Assembly (NCBI GenBank): GCA_002350105.1
Contig: DEDT01000017.1
Span: forward strand, 1-26,635
Length of the DNA stretch: 26,635 nt
Source: Selenomonadaceae bacterium UBA2897
Lineage (GTDB): Bacteria; Bacillota; Negativicutes; Selenomonadales; Selenomonadaceae
Reading direction: 5' to 3'
The notes beneath the pieces are model-generated. The model did no database searches. It was not told where the DNA came from and saw only the letters and a program-made list of their open reading frames with translations. Of the stretch, positions 15,759-22,431 are shown piece by piece; position 1 is the first letter of the stretch; the number at the start of each line of letters is the position of its first letter. Position numbers and translations under genes: made by a program.

Positions 15759-16229
15759 ATGGATATGGATAACCCCGAAGCTCTGAGCCCGGCGGAGAAA
15801 GCCGAGCTCACGCGCCGACTCGCCGCCTTTGCGCGCCAGCTGGACAAGCTGCATGCGTTGCGCAACGAAATAAACGCGGGTCTCGCACGCGTGACGGAGG
15901 ACAACCTGAGCCTCGCGCTCACGCAGAAAAAGAAGTTGCGCGAACTGCAGAAGGAGTACAAGAAGCTCACGGCGTTCGCCGACGTCCTGCCACCGCAGGA
16001 GGCCGCACCTGTCTTCGAAGCTGAGTTCAACTACGTCACGACGATCGAGAATGTGCTCACGACGACGCAGGCGCTCAAGAATCATGAGCAGGTGGGCGAG
16101 GAAAACCTCAAGGCCATTAAGGGCGGCCTCGTGCAGTTTTACTATGGCCTGCGCGAAGAAATGCAGGCTGCAGCTGAGGCTGAGGAAAAAAGGAAACAGC
16201 AGTTGGTACACGAGGCAAAGCTGAACTAA
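15759..16229 (+). CDS. Conserved-looking small coiled-coil protein, function unknown
   Basis: The 156-aa product is not one I recognise. It is rich in Lys, Glu, Leu and Ala, with two helical stretches likely to form coiled coils (residues ~10-75 and ~95-150), and has no signal peptide, membrane segment or cysteine motif. The ATG at 15759 follows AAGGAG at 15742-15747; a TTG one codon earlier is an alternative. It starts 15 bases after hisIE and ends before a terminator, so it is on the histidine transcript. Codon use resembles its neighbours, so it appears to be a native chromosomal gene. Confidence 0.75.
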   Translation: MDMDNPEALSPAEKAELTRRLAAFARQLDKLHALRNEINAGLARVTEDNLSLALTQKKKLRELQKEYKKLTAFADVLPPQEAAPVFEAEFNYVTTIENVLTTTQALKNHEQVGEENLKAIKGGLVQFYYGLREEMQAAAEAEEKRKQQLVHEAKLN

Positions 16230-16251
16230 AAGCTGTCTGTTACCTACGCAG

Positions 16252-16299
16252 AAAGCTCCGCAATCACCATATATGAACGGTGGTTGCGGAGCTTTTATT
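16252..16299 (+). terminator. Terminator after the histidine operon
   Basis: A long stem with the core GCTCCGCAA/TTGCGGAGC and one internal mismatch is followed by TTTTATTT. A-rich bases on the other side make it partly usable for the converging ribF transcript too. Confidence 0.88.
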
Positions 16300-16320
16300 T
16301 CTGTCGCACATGTATATTGT

Positions 16321-17247
16321 TCACCAGCGGGCGGCGAGCTGGCGCGTCTGCGCCTCGTCCTTGTGCATCTGGGCGACAAGCGCCCCGACGCCGGGGAATT
16401 TGATTTCGTCGCGCAACTGGGCGCGGAAACGCACCTCGAGCAACTGGTCGTAGATGTCGCCTTGAAAGCCGAGGATGTGCACCTCGAGGCGGCGATAGCA
16501 GCCCTCGAAGGTGGGATTGTCACCGATGTTGGCGAGTCCTGTGTAATGCTGGCCATCATAGATGGTCTCGGCCGCATAGACACCATTCGGGAGCATTACG
16601 CGGCCCTCGGGGATGTCGAGGTTGGCCGTGGGATAGCCGATGGTGCGGCCACGCTGGTCGCCATGGCGCACGCGCCCGAGTACGGTGAAGGGGCGGCCGA
16701 GGAATTCCTCCGCCTTGGCGAGGTTCCCTGCGAGGATGAGCTTGCGGATGCGCGTCGAGCTCACGGCGTGGCCATCGCGCAGCACGGCGGGACAGATCTC
16801 CGCCTGAAAGCCGTAGTCCTGTCCGCAACGCATGAGCAGGCGATCCGAGCCCTTGCCGCCGCGGCCGAAGGTATAGTTCGGTCCCGTCACGACATAGCGC
16901 GGCGCGAAATGGCTCTGCAGCATCGCCATGAATTCCTCCGGCGTATGCTTCGCAAAAGCTGGTGTGAAGGGAATCGCCATGTAGAGGTCGACGCTGAGCT
17001 CTGCCATGAGCTGTTGGCGCAGGCGCGGCGAATGGATGGCGGGCGGGCAGGCGTCGGGCGCGAAGATTTCCCGCGGGTGATTGCTGAAGGTGAAGACGAG
17101 GCATTTGCCGTCGCATTCCCGCGCGAGTTCCACGGCGCGGCGGATGATGCTCTGGTGGCCGATGTGCACGCCATCGAACATGCCCAGTGCCACGACAAGG
17201 CGCGGGTACTTATCTTTCAGCACCGTCAGTTTCTTGAAAATTTCCAT
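16321..17247 (-). CDS. ribF: Bifunctional riboflavin kinase / FAD synthetase (RibF)
   Basis: RibF phosphorylates riboflavin to FMN and adenylates it to FAD. The N-terminal nucleotidyltransferase domain shows VALGMFDGVHIGHQ, FTFSNHPREIF, a VVTGPNYTFGRGGKG block and SSTRIRKLI; the C-terminal kinase domain shows GRVRHGDQRGRTIGYPTANL and a late GDNPTFEG. I chose the ATG at 17247: GGGAGA lies 10 bases upstream, and the distance to the first motif fits the family. An ATG at 17265 would add six residues but has no usable ribosome-site spacing. It converges with the histidine operon and diverges from queA. Confidence 0.93.
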   Translation of the reverse strand: MEIFKKLTVLKDKYPRLVVALGMFDGVHIGHQSIIRRAVELARECDGKCLVFTFSNHPREIFAPDACPPAIHSPRLRQQLMAELSVDLYMAIPFTPAFAKHTPEEFMAMLQSHFAPRYVVTGPNYTFGRGGKGSDRLLMRCGQDYGFQAEICPAVLRDGHAVSSTRIRKLILAGNLAKAEEFLGRPFTVLGRVRHGDQRGRTIGYPTANLDIPEGRVMLPNGVYAAETIYDGQHYTGLANIGDNPTFEGCYRRLEVHILGFQGDIYDQLLEVRFRAQLRDEIKFPGVGALVAQMHKDEAQTRQLAARW

Positions 17248-17285
17248 TCGTACAGGTTCTCCCATCTCTTTGCATTATCCTGTCT

Positions 17286-17294
17286 AGTATATCA
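17286..17294 (-). promoter_or_regulatory. Extended -10 promoter of ribF
   Basis: Read on the minus strand the site is TG-A-TATACT. No clear -35 is seen, as is usual for extended -10 promoters. It is divergent from a similar site serving queA. Confidence 0.5.
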
Positions 17295-17354
17295 TAAATA
17301 GCGCATGCATGGCAGGGACGCGGGACAAAAGGTGTTTTTTTCATGCCATCAGTA

Positions 17355-17363
17355 TGCTATACT
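17355..17363 (+). promoter_or_regulatory. Extended -10 promoter of queA
   Basis: TG-C-TATACT with a T-rich stretch (17335-17340) at -35 distance. It lies ~55 bases before the queA start. Confidence 0.55.
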
Positions 17364-17417
17364 GTAAGTTACGTGAATATACGGCTTCGTGCTGTCAAAG
17401 ATAAAGAAGGTAAATCA

Positions 17418-18521
17418 ATGAGCATGTTATTATCCGATTTCGACTATGAGCTGCCGGAGGAGCGCATCGCGCAGACACCGGTGGAGCCACGCAATGCCTC
17501 GCGGCTCATGGTGCTCGATCCGGTGGAGAAGACCATCCAGCACCAGCATTTCTATGATTTGAAAAAATTCCTTGTGCCGGGTGATACGCTGATTTTCAAC
17601 GATACGCGCGTCATGCCGGCCCGCCTCATCGGCCATCGTGACCAGACGGGCGGCAAGGTGGAGGTGTTGCTGTTGCGCCGCATCGACGCCGATCATTGGG
17701 AAACGCTGGTGAAGCCGGGCAAAAAGGCGCAGACTGGCAATGTGATCAATTTTAGCGATGAGCTCTCCTGCACGGTGCTGGAGCATACGGACTTTGGCGG
17801 GCGCATCGTCGAGTTCAACTACGAAGGTATCTTCGAGGAAATCCTCGATCGCCTCGGCGAGACGCCGTTGCCGCCGTACATCCACGAGAAGCTGGAGGAC
17901 AGTGAGCGATACCAGACAGTCTACAACCGCGAGCAGGGCAGTGCCGCTGCGCCGACGGCAGGCCTGCATTTCACCAAGGAACAGATGCAGGAGCTCAGGG
18001 ATATGGGCGTCAACCTTGGCTTTGTCACGCTGCACGTGGGCCTCGGCACCTTCCGTCCCGTGAATGTCGAGCACATCGAAGAGCACGCGATGCACAAGGA
18101 GTTCTACCAGATCAATGCGGAGACGGCGAAGCTTGTCATGGACACGAAGAAAGCCGGCCACCGCGTGATTGCGGTCGGCACGACCTCCATTCGCACGCTG
18201 GAGTCTGCGGCCACGGCGAAGAATGAAATTGCGGCCAGGAGCGACTGGACAGGCATCTTCATCTATCCGGGCTACGACTTCAAGATCGTCGATGCCATCA
18301 TCACGAACTTCCACTTGCCGAAATCCACGCTCATCATGCTGATTTCGGCCTTTGCCGGGCGGAAATACGTACTGGATTGCTACAAGAAAGCCGTCGAGGA
18401 GAAATATCGTTTCTTCTCCTTCGGTGACGCTATGTTCATCCAGCGCCCTCAGCTGCTCGCCGAGCGCCAGCAGGAGCTGGCCGAACTGGAGGAGGAGCAC
18501 CGCCAGCGCGGCCGTGACTAA
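17418..18521 (+). CDS. queA: tRNA preQ1-34 ribosyltransferase-isomerase (QueA)
   Basis: QueA moves the ribosyl part of S-adenosylmethionine onto preQ1 in tRNA to form epoxyqueuosine. The family signatures are present: DFDYELPEERIAQ near the start, FNDTRVMPARL, LGETPLPPYIH, GSAAAPTAGLHFT, LHVGLGTFRPV and TNFHLPKSTLIMLISAFAG. 367 aa is normal. The ATG at 17418 has AAGAAGG upstream; a longer in-frame extension begins inside the promoter and is rejected. No queuosine partner gene (tgt) lies downstream, since the prophage begins soon after. Confidence 0.95.
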   Translation: MSMLLSDFDYELPEERIAQTPVEPRNASRLMVLDPVEKTIQHQHFYDLKKFLVPGDTLIFNDTRVMPARLIGHRDQTGGKVEVLLLRRIDADHWETLVKPGKKAQTGNVINFSDELSCTVLEHTDFGGRIVEFNYEGIFEEILDRLGETPLPPYIHEKLEDSERYQTVYNREQGSAAAPTAGLHFTKEQMQELRDMGVNLGFVTLHVGLGTFRPVNVEHIEEHAMHKEFYQINAETAKLVMDTKKAGHRVIAVGTTSIRTLESAATAKNEIAARSDWTGIFIYPGYDFKIVDAIITNFHLPKSTLIMLISAFAGRKYVLDCYKKAVEEKYRFFSFGDAMFIQRPQLLAERQQELAELEEEHRQRGRD

Positions 18522-18540
18522 AAAAATATTTCATATATGG

Positions 18541-18577
18541 CGGCAGGCCCCAGCACACGATACGCTGGGGCCTGCCG
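18541..18577. terminator. Perfect 14-bp hairpin between queA and the small Cys-rich gene
   Basis: Arms of 14 bases (18541-18554 and 18564-18577) pair without mismatch around a nine-base loop. The expected T-run on the plus strand is missing; an A-run lies before it instead. It may be an inefficient terminator, an RNA-stabilising stem, or a barrier for antisense transcription. Confidence 0.5.
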
Positions 18578-18601
18578 TTCATGGGAAAGGAGAAACTTAC
18601 G

Positions 18602-18763
18602 ATGAAAAGCATTTTGATTAAAGACACCACGCGGGAAGAACGCATGGAAATCGTGCGTCGTTCCATCACTTGCGGCAGCGGCTGCGAGAACTGCGATGGC
18701 TGTGCGCTGGGTGCAGGCGATGTCATGGACATGTATCAACCGTATATATACATGATTGGCTAA
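18602..18763 (+). CDS. Small Cys-rich protein, probably truncated at its 3' end by prophage integration
   Basis: The 53-residue product begins MKSILIKDTTREERMEIV and has CGSGCENCDGCALGAG, four cysteines suited to metal or redox chemistry. I recall homologues in Clostridia and Negativicutes with this start and an MYQPYIDGE-type stretch followed by ~15-20 more residues; here the chain goes MYQPYI, then YMIG and stop. The break lies immediately before phage-like sequence, so the last codons are probably supplied by the element. Function is unknown. AAAGGAG at 18585-18591 supports the start. It is not SCIFF, which has a different Cys spacing. Confidence 0.65.
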   Translation: MKSILIKDTTREERMEIVRRSITCGSGCENCDGCALGAGDVMDMYQPYIYMIG

Positions 18764-18824
18764 ACTTCAGTAATATCAGGCGTTTGTCGTAGCCCTTTAT
18801 ATGCTTGACACAAAAATGACACAA
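18735..18824. other. Probable attachment-site region (attL side) with two direct octamers
   Basis: Chromosomal reading ends near 18745, and the integrase 3' end is at 18825. TGACACAA occurs at 18806-18813 and again at 18817-18824, 11 bases apart, about one helical turn. This spacing fits recombination protein binding sites. The core itself cannot be defined without the other prophage end. Confidence 0.45.
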
Positions 18825-19904
18825 TTATAGAGAGGAAAGACTTTTCGCTAGCATGTCGGCTATGCTTTTATCGGACGACTTGTAGAAGTGTGAATATACG
18901 CTAAGCGTTACATTTGCATTCTTGTGCCCTAGCCTGTGGCTGATAGCCGTTATTGGTACGTTGTGGTTTATTAGATAGCTAGCGTGGGAGTGCCGCAAGT
19001 CATGCACCCTTATTCTTGGTACACCCGCCGCGGCGGCTAGTTGTCGTATATGGCGCTCAACAATGGATATGGAAACGCTACTAAAAACAGGCGATAGGAC
19101 AGGCTCAAGCCGTGAAATGTAGTCATGTACCATATCCATAATCGATACAGGCATAATTACATCTCGAACGCTACTATTTGTCTTTGTCGCAGTTATCTTT
19201 CCCGAGTTTGACGAATAGCTTTTGGTTATGTGAATGACATTACTCATAAAATCAAAGTCGCTAACGTTTAATGCCAGTACTTCACCTATACGGAAGCCGC
19301 CAAAGAAAAGCAGGTAATACACAAGTCGAACGTCAAGCCGTTCTTCATACTGGATGGCTTTATTGAAGTCGTCCTGCGTCCAGATAGAACTTTTCCTTGT
19401 AATTGTCGATTCACCACTGTTGACCTTACCTGCAATTCGCAAGGGATTTTCTGATAAACCATAAAACCGTATAGCGTAGTTTAGAACGATTGAAAACACA
19501 GTACGTATCTGCTGAATTGTCGCGGGGGATAGTGCCCTATTCGTGCGCGCTGACTTTGAAGTTACCAGTTCACTCTGCCATTTTCTCATCTTCAGCGGAG
19601 TTAATTCTGATAGCTTCAAGTCTCCAAGTGAAGGTACGACGTGGTTCATCAAGTCGCGCTTTCTCAAGATATACGTGCTCTCTCGTATGTGTAACTTCGC
19701 ATCCGCTAGGTAAAGCTCGACTAAAGATCTTACTGTCATATCGGGCGTGCTTTTCGCTTTGTCTTTAAACTCTCGCTCATACTTCTCGGCAGCGCGCTTG
19801 CCTTTGAAGCCACGCTTCGTTGTCCATCGTGTGTTTCCCTTCCAGTCAACGTAAGAGAACTTGACGTACCATGTGCCGTGCTTTTCGTCCTTGTATGCTG
19901 ACAT
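18825..19904 (-). CDS. int: Tyrosine-type phage integrase
   Basis: The 359-aa protein has the three domains of Tn916/lambda-type integrases: an N-terminal arm-binding AP2-like domain (~1-50), a core-binding SAM-like domain (~55-150) and a catalytic domain (~175-350). The catalytic set is complete: Arg205 in FGGFRIGEVL, Lys near 241, His301 and Arg304 in HDLRHSHAS, His327 in LGHKN, and Tyr337 in SVYSHF. AAGGAG ten bases before the ATG supports the start. It sits at the left end of the element, reading outward to the presumed attL. Base composition is visibly more AT-rich than the chromosomal genes to its left. Confidence 0.95.
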   Translation of the reverse strand: MSAYKDEKHGTWYVKFSYVDWKGNTRWTTKRGFKGKRAAEKYEREFKDKAKSTPDMTVRSLVELYLADAKLHIRESTYILRKRDLMNHVVPSLGDLKLSELTPLKMRKWQSELVTSKSARTNRALSPATIQQIRTVFSIVLNYAIRFYGLSENPLRIAGKVNSGESTITRKSSIWTQDDFNKAIQYEERLDVRLVYYLLFFGGFRIGEVLALNVSDFDFMSNVIHITKSYSSNSGKITATKTNSSVRDVIMPVSIMDMVHDYISRLEPVLSPVFSSVSISIVERHIRQLAAAAGVPRIRVHDLRHSHASYLINHNVPITAISHRLGHKNANVTLSVYSHFYKSSDKSIADMLAKSLSSL

Positions 19905-20027
19905 GATGAACCTACTCCTTCCTGTGGTATAAAAGAGTGATTCGGTAAATATGTTCGCCGAATCGGCTTAAAATCGGCCGAAAAATAAAGCAATTTGAAA
20001 CCTCAGTTTTTGCGAAATTTGAGGTTT

Positions 20028-20108
20028 GTACGAAATTGTACGAAATGGACGCCTCAATTTCTTCAAAATTTGCGGTGTCATCCATAGAAATGGCGGAAAT
20101 GTACGAAA
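20028..20108 (+). repeat. Three copies of GTACGAAA upstream of int
   Basis: Copies at 20028-20035, 20038-20045 and 20101-20108; the first two share GTACGAAAT and lie ten bases apart, in helical phase. They are candidates for Int arm-type or excisionase sites. Confidence 0.5.
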
Positions 20109-20117
20109 AATAAAAAT

Positions 20118-20169
20118 GCCTCTAGGCTCGGCGCTACCCATACATGCGGGCTGGCTTACTGCTAGAGGC
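20118..20169. repeat. Inverted repeat GCCTCTAG / CTAGAGGC
   Basis: Eight-base arms at 20118-20125 and 20162-20169 enclose 36 bases that are more GC-rich than the flanks. It could form a stem-loop or mark an inserted short element. Confidence 0.5.
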
Positions 20170-20244
20170 GTTATAAATATTCCATTACATGCTCATCATA
20201 CACCACCAGTAGTAATACGTCAATTTGAAAGGTTATAAACGACG

Positions 20245-20281
20245 AGAAGGGGCTTGCATCATATAGATACAAGCCCCTTCT
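20245..20281. terminator. Perfect 12-bp hairpin, possible terminator
   Basis: AGAAGGGGCTTG (20245-20256) and CAAGCCCCTTCT (20270-20281) pair fully around a 13-base loop. The T content after it is modest on both strands. It may stop leftward readthrough from the lysogeny block into int. Confidence 0.55.
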
Positions 20282-20393
20282 GCTTTAGGTGCGGGTAAAC
20301 CGCTGTGTTTGTATCTATACTATATAAATTTTTACTTGCCTGTCAAGGCGTGACCATGGCTATCAAAACAGCCTGTACACGGGGTGATATCCT

Positions 20394-20591
20394 ATGCGTA
20401 GAGGAGAAAAAGATAATGACAAAGTCGTGAACCTGTTCCGTTATGAGGTTCGAGAATTCTCCTGGGGCACTGCGGTAAGAGAGCAGCGTACGGGAAAGTA
20501 TCTGGAGATATTCCTGAAGCCGGATGGGCAGGAGATCGATGTAGAGGGGATTCCCGTAGAGCTCCATGAGAACGGCATCGAGTTTCTATGA
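20394..20591 (+). CDS. Small prophage protein, function unknown
   Basis: The 65-aa product is charged and soluble, with a likely beta-rich middle (GKYLEIFLKPDGQEIDVEGI). GGGGTGAT lies a few bases before the ATG at 20394. I do not recognise the family. It is a lone rightward gene between int and the leftward TIR gene. A longer minus-strand reading runs across the same bases, but its part here is rich in Ser, Pro and Arg as shadows are, so the plus reading is preferred. Confidence 0.6.
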   Translation: MRRGEKDNDKVVNLFRYEVREFSWGTAVREQRTGKYLEIFLKPDGQEIDVEGIPVELHENGIEFL

Positions 20592-20723
20592 TGAACCGCC
20601 TCGTCGATTTTGTCGAGGTACTTTTGTGAAATTTTGAGACCGTATAGTATGTCATATTCGCCGGTTGGATCAACAATACGCATTTTGCTTATCGTAGCTC
20701 CTGTGAGACTTATATGATATAAT

Positions 20724-21146
20724 TTAGATAGCATGGTTACGGATTGCTTCAACAATGGAGTATGTGTTCCAGTTGACCACCGAGCATGCAGCCTTATTCA
20801 CTTCGGCTGGTATAAAGGCATTGCCGCGCGGGCGGATGGCTATGACAGGCTTATCGTAATCACGGGCTGTATCCAGCTCCATTTGCATCCATTCGTGGTA
20901 GCTGTAGTACATGCCTGAGATAACCAGCACAGCATTGACAGGCCGTATTTTGCGTTCGAGGTGCGCCCGCAGGTCAGCCTTGGATAGTCTCTCCCATGGG
21001 GCGGCTATAGGCTTGTCTTTGGGCGCGGAGTAATTCCTGTAACTGAAATATAATGCACTGTCCAGTAAGGCTACAAGACGGTCGTAATCATCACCATATT
21101 TCCACGCATGGCTGATGAACAAATCATAGGTCTTCAGATTTGGCAT
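20724..21146 (-). CDS. ThsB-like TIR-domain protein (PF08937 type)
   Basis: The 140-aa protein is a single TIR-like domain. It opens KTYDLFISHAWKYGDDYDRL, the typical start of the MTH538/ThsB branch, followed by YFSYRNYSAP, a core strand VNAVLVISGMY, and YHEWMQMELDTA, where Glu90 takes the place of the TIR catalytic glutamate. TIR proteins of this branch make nucleotide signals from NAD in Thoeris anti-phage defence. The ATG at 21146 has AGGAG upstream; longer in-frame readings cross a plus-strand gene and are rejected. It is the last gene of the leftward lysogeny side, after a SLATT membrane protein and one wedged plus-strand gene. The ThsA effector is not in the window. NADase activity is inferred. 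Confidence 0.87.
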   Translation of the reverse strand: MPNLKTYDLFISHAWKYGDDYDRLVALLDSALYFSYRNYSAPKDKPIAAPWERLSKADLRAHLERKIRPVNAVLVISGMYYSYHEWMQMELDTARDYDKPVIAIRPRGNAFIPAEVNKAACSVVNWNTYSIVEAIRNHAI

Positions 21147-21176
21147 ATCGTGTATTCTCCTGAAAAGGTCGTGAGT

Positions 21177-21205
21177 ATTATGTCGGAAACGAAAAAGTAT
21201 CGTAA
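21177..21205 (-). promoter_or_regulatory. Possible promoter of the TIR gene
   Basis: On the minus strand CATAAT lies 17 bases after TTACGA. The -10 is good and the -35 weak. It overlaps the start of the opposing gene at 21180, so the two could interfere. Confidence 0.33.
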
Positions 21206-21377
21206 AAAGCCTATCGTAATTGAGGCATATCAGACAGACAGGGAAATGGTTATTCCCACGCTGGAAGGGCCACTTCATGCATCGGTCGGTGATTTCATCA
21301 TCACAGGTGTGCGGGGCGAGCAGTACCCGTGCAAGCCTGACGTGTTTTGGAAAACCTATGAACCTGCCGGGGATTGA
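21180..21377 (+). CDS. Small phage protein of the 'KYRKKPIVIEA' type
   Basis: The 65-aa protein has a pattern I recognise from many phages: a start KKYRKKPIVIEAYQT, then GDFIITGVRGEQYPCKPDVF and KTYE. Function is unknown; the proteins are usually encoded among small accessory genes. The ATG at 21180 is preferred, since a longer reading would run into the TIR gene. It lies on the strand opposite to its neighbours: its start is 33 bases from the TIR start and its end overlaps the SLATT end by 22 bases. Confidence 0.78.
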   Translation: MSETKKYRKKPIVIEAYQTDREMVIPTLEGPLHASVGDFIITGVRGEQYPCKPDVFWKTYEPAGD

Positions 21378-21790
21378 GGCTCGCTCTCGGTAATGATGTT
21401 CCAATCCGTGTTGGTGGCAGCGATTATGCTTTCCGTAGCTTCAACTAGCAACTGAAACCTCATAGATTTATCTGCGTAAGCTCCTGTGCCAGTTTGGTAT
21501 AGGAGCTTTTCGTGTTTCAATCGTTCGCAGGCGAGGCGATAGCAGCGCCATAGCTCGTGATACTGATCCAGCTGGCAGGCGAATTGCAGGTACGCGGCAA
21601 GCAAACCGCATAGCGCGGCGGCAATGCGGACACTGAAGCATGGGAACAGGGAAAGCACCGGCACCAGCAGGATGCAAATGCTTTGCGCCTTTCGGTACCG
21701 CTTGTACTTCTTTTGATTCTCGGCACTTTTTCTTCTGAACCATTGTGTCTGCTCATCAAGGCGTTCACGGATATACTCTTCTTCGCTCAT
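21356..21790 (-). CDS. DUF4231/SLATT-type two-helix membrane protein
   Basis: The 144-aa chain fits the DUF4231 branch of the SLATT families: YIRERLDEQTQWFRRKSAENQ at the N-terminus, two adjacent membrane helices (~36-52 and ~54-72), then WRCYRLACERLKHEKLLYQ and a final ESIIAATNTDW. SLATT proteins are predicted pore-forming effectors linked to nucleotide-signal systems (known from comparative genomics), and are thought to act by damaging the inner membrane. The ATG overlaps the TGA of a small upstream ORF by four bases. The TIR gene lies 209 bases downstream on the same strand, which suggests a signal-maker/effector pair; this is inference. Confidence 0.83.
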   Translation of the reverse strand: MSEEEYIRERLDEQTQWFRRKSAENQKKYKRYRKAQSICILLVPVLSLFPCFSVRIAAALCGLLAAYLQFACQLDQYHELWRCYRLACERLKHEKLLYQTGTGAYADKSMRFQLLVEATESIIAATNTDWNIITESEPQSPAGS

Positions 21791-21942
21791 GACTCGTTCC
21801 TGTATTTCTTCGGCGTGAATTTCTTTTTTGCTATACGCTTGGACAGCACCATGGCCTGCCTGAGCGATGCCATTAACAGCTCCCTGTCTTCCGCATCCTC
21901 GACTTCGCCAAGGGCTGCTGCACCGTCTATGGAATGTATCAT
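21787..21942 (-). CDS. Small 51-aa ORF coupled to the SLATT gene
   Basis: The product is highly charged: an acidic first half (GEVEDAEDRELL) and a basic tail (KRIAKKKFTPKKYRNES). Its stop overlaps the SLATT start by four bases (ATGA), which suggests coupling. The ribosome site before the ATG at 21942 is poor. The frame stays open for another ~22 codons upstream, almost to the end of the preceding gene, without a standard start codon, so a non-standard start is possible. Not recognised. Confidence 0.5.
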   Translation of the reverse strand: MIHSIDGAAALGEVEDAEDRELLMASLRQAMVLSKRIAKKKFTPKKYRNES

Positions 21943-22001
21943 ATCTTCAAGGTCACGGCTGATCTCTTCGCTCGTCCTTCTCGCTGAGGGCGGGCTGTTT
22001 G

Positions 22002-22406
22002 CTATGCCTCGTTATTACTTTTAGGTGGTGCAAAATGAACCTCTACAAGCCTCGAAAAGAACATGAGTATTGGCATGACGATTAGGCAAGCGATAAACAT
22101 GCCTATTCCACACGTGGTTATTGGCGTTCCAATCCAGTTATGCATATAAACCGTTATAGTGTCCGATACATCGACAAATCCTTGCAGTATTTTCCACATA
22201 GATAGAGAAGCCGCAAGATAAATCAGCACCACAGTTAATTTCGACTCTTTTTCGTAGGCCAGTCTAGCCCAATAGATAAGTCCGAATACGAGGTAGCATA
22301 CTGATATTCCTGTTATCCAAAAAAGAAAAAACACGATAAAAAACGGCATCAATAGAAAAGGGATACCATCGCAGCAACGCTTAACCCATAATTTCAAAAG
22401 GTTCAT
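22002..22406 (-). CDS. Small multi-pass membrane protein of the lysogeny block
   Basis: The 134-aa product has three or four hydrophobic segments (around residues 13-35, 37-50, 58-75 and 98-118) and a short polar C-terminal tail. AAGGAGG lies just before the ATG at 22406. I do not recognise the family. Its place between the GNVNPYTG-type membrane protein and the SLATT gene makes a part in superinfection exclusion or in the same membrane system plausible, but nothing in the sequence shows that. Confidence 0.72.
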   Translation of the reverse strand: MNLLKLWVKRCCDGIPFLLMPFFIVFFLFWITGISVCYLVFGLIYWARLAYEKESKLTVVLIYLAASLSMWKILQGFVDVSDTITVYMHNWIGTPITTCGIGMFIACLIVMPILMFFSRLVEVHFAPPKSNNEA

Positions 22407-22431
22407 GTTGCATACCTCCTTGTACGTCAAC

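Larger units (their letters stand above)
19905..20393. other. Gene-free region upstream of int with repeats and hairpins
   Basis: I find no convincing gene here. It contains an inverted repeat GATTCGG/CCGAATC (19939-19945, 19958-19964), a doubled AATCGGC (19961-19967, 19972-19978), the inverted pair AAACCTCA/TGAGGTTT (19998-20005, 20020-20027), three copies of GTACGAAA, an inverted CTAG-centred pair and a strong hairpin. The density of short repeats fits a control region for integration and excision. Confidence 0.6.

Noticed and set aside
14961..16586. Very long minus-strand frame (541 codons) across hisIE, the coiled-coil gene and the ribF end
   Set aside because: Crosses a terminator and two genes with good family or codon evidence; composition of a shadow.
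16273..17301. Plus-strand frame (342 codons) opposite ribF
   Set aside because: ribF shows complete domain motifs on the minus strand.
18602..18763. SCIFF (six-cysteine maturase substrate) peptide
   Set aside because: Only four cysteines with different spacing, a different N-terminus, and no radical SAM maturase beside it.
20441..20591. Minus-strand extension opposite the 65-aa prophage gene
   Set aside because: Ser/Pro/Arg-rich shadow composition in this part; only the segment beyond 20592 is kept as a weak finding.
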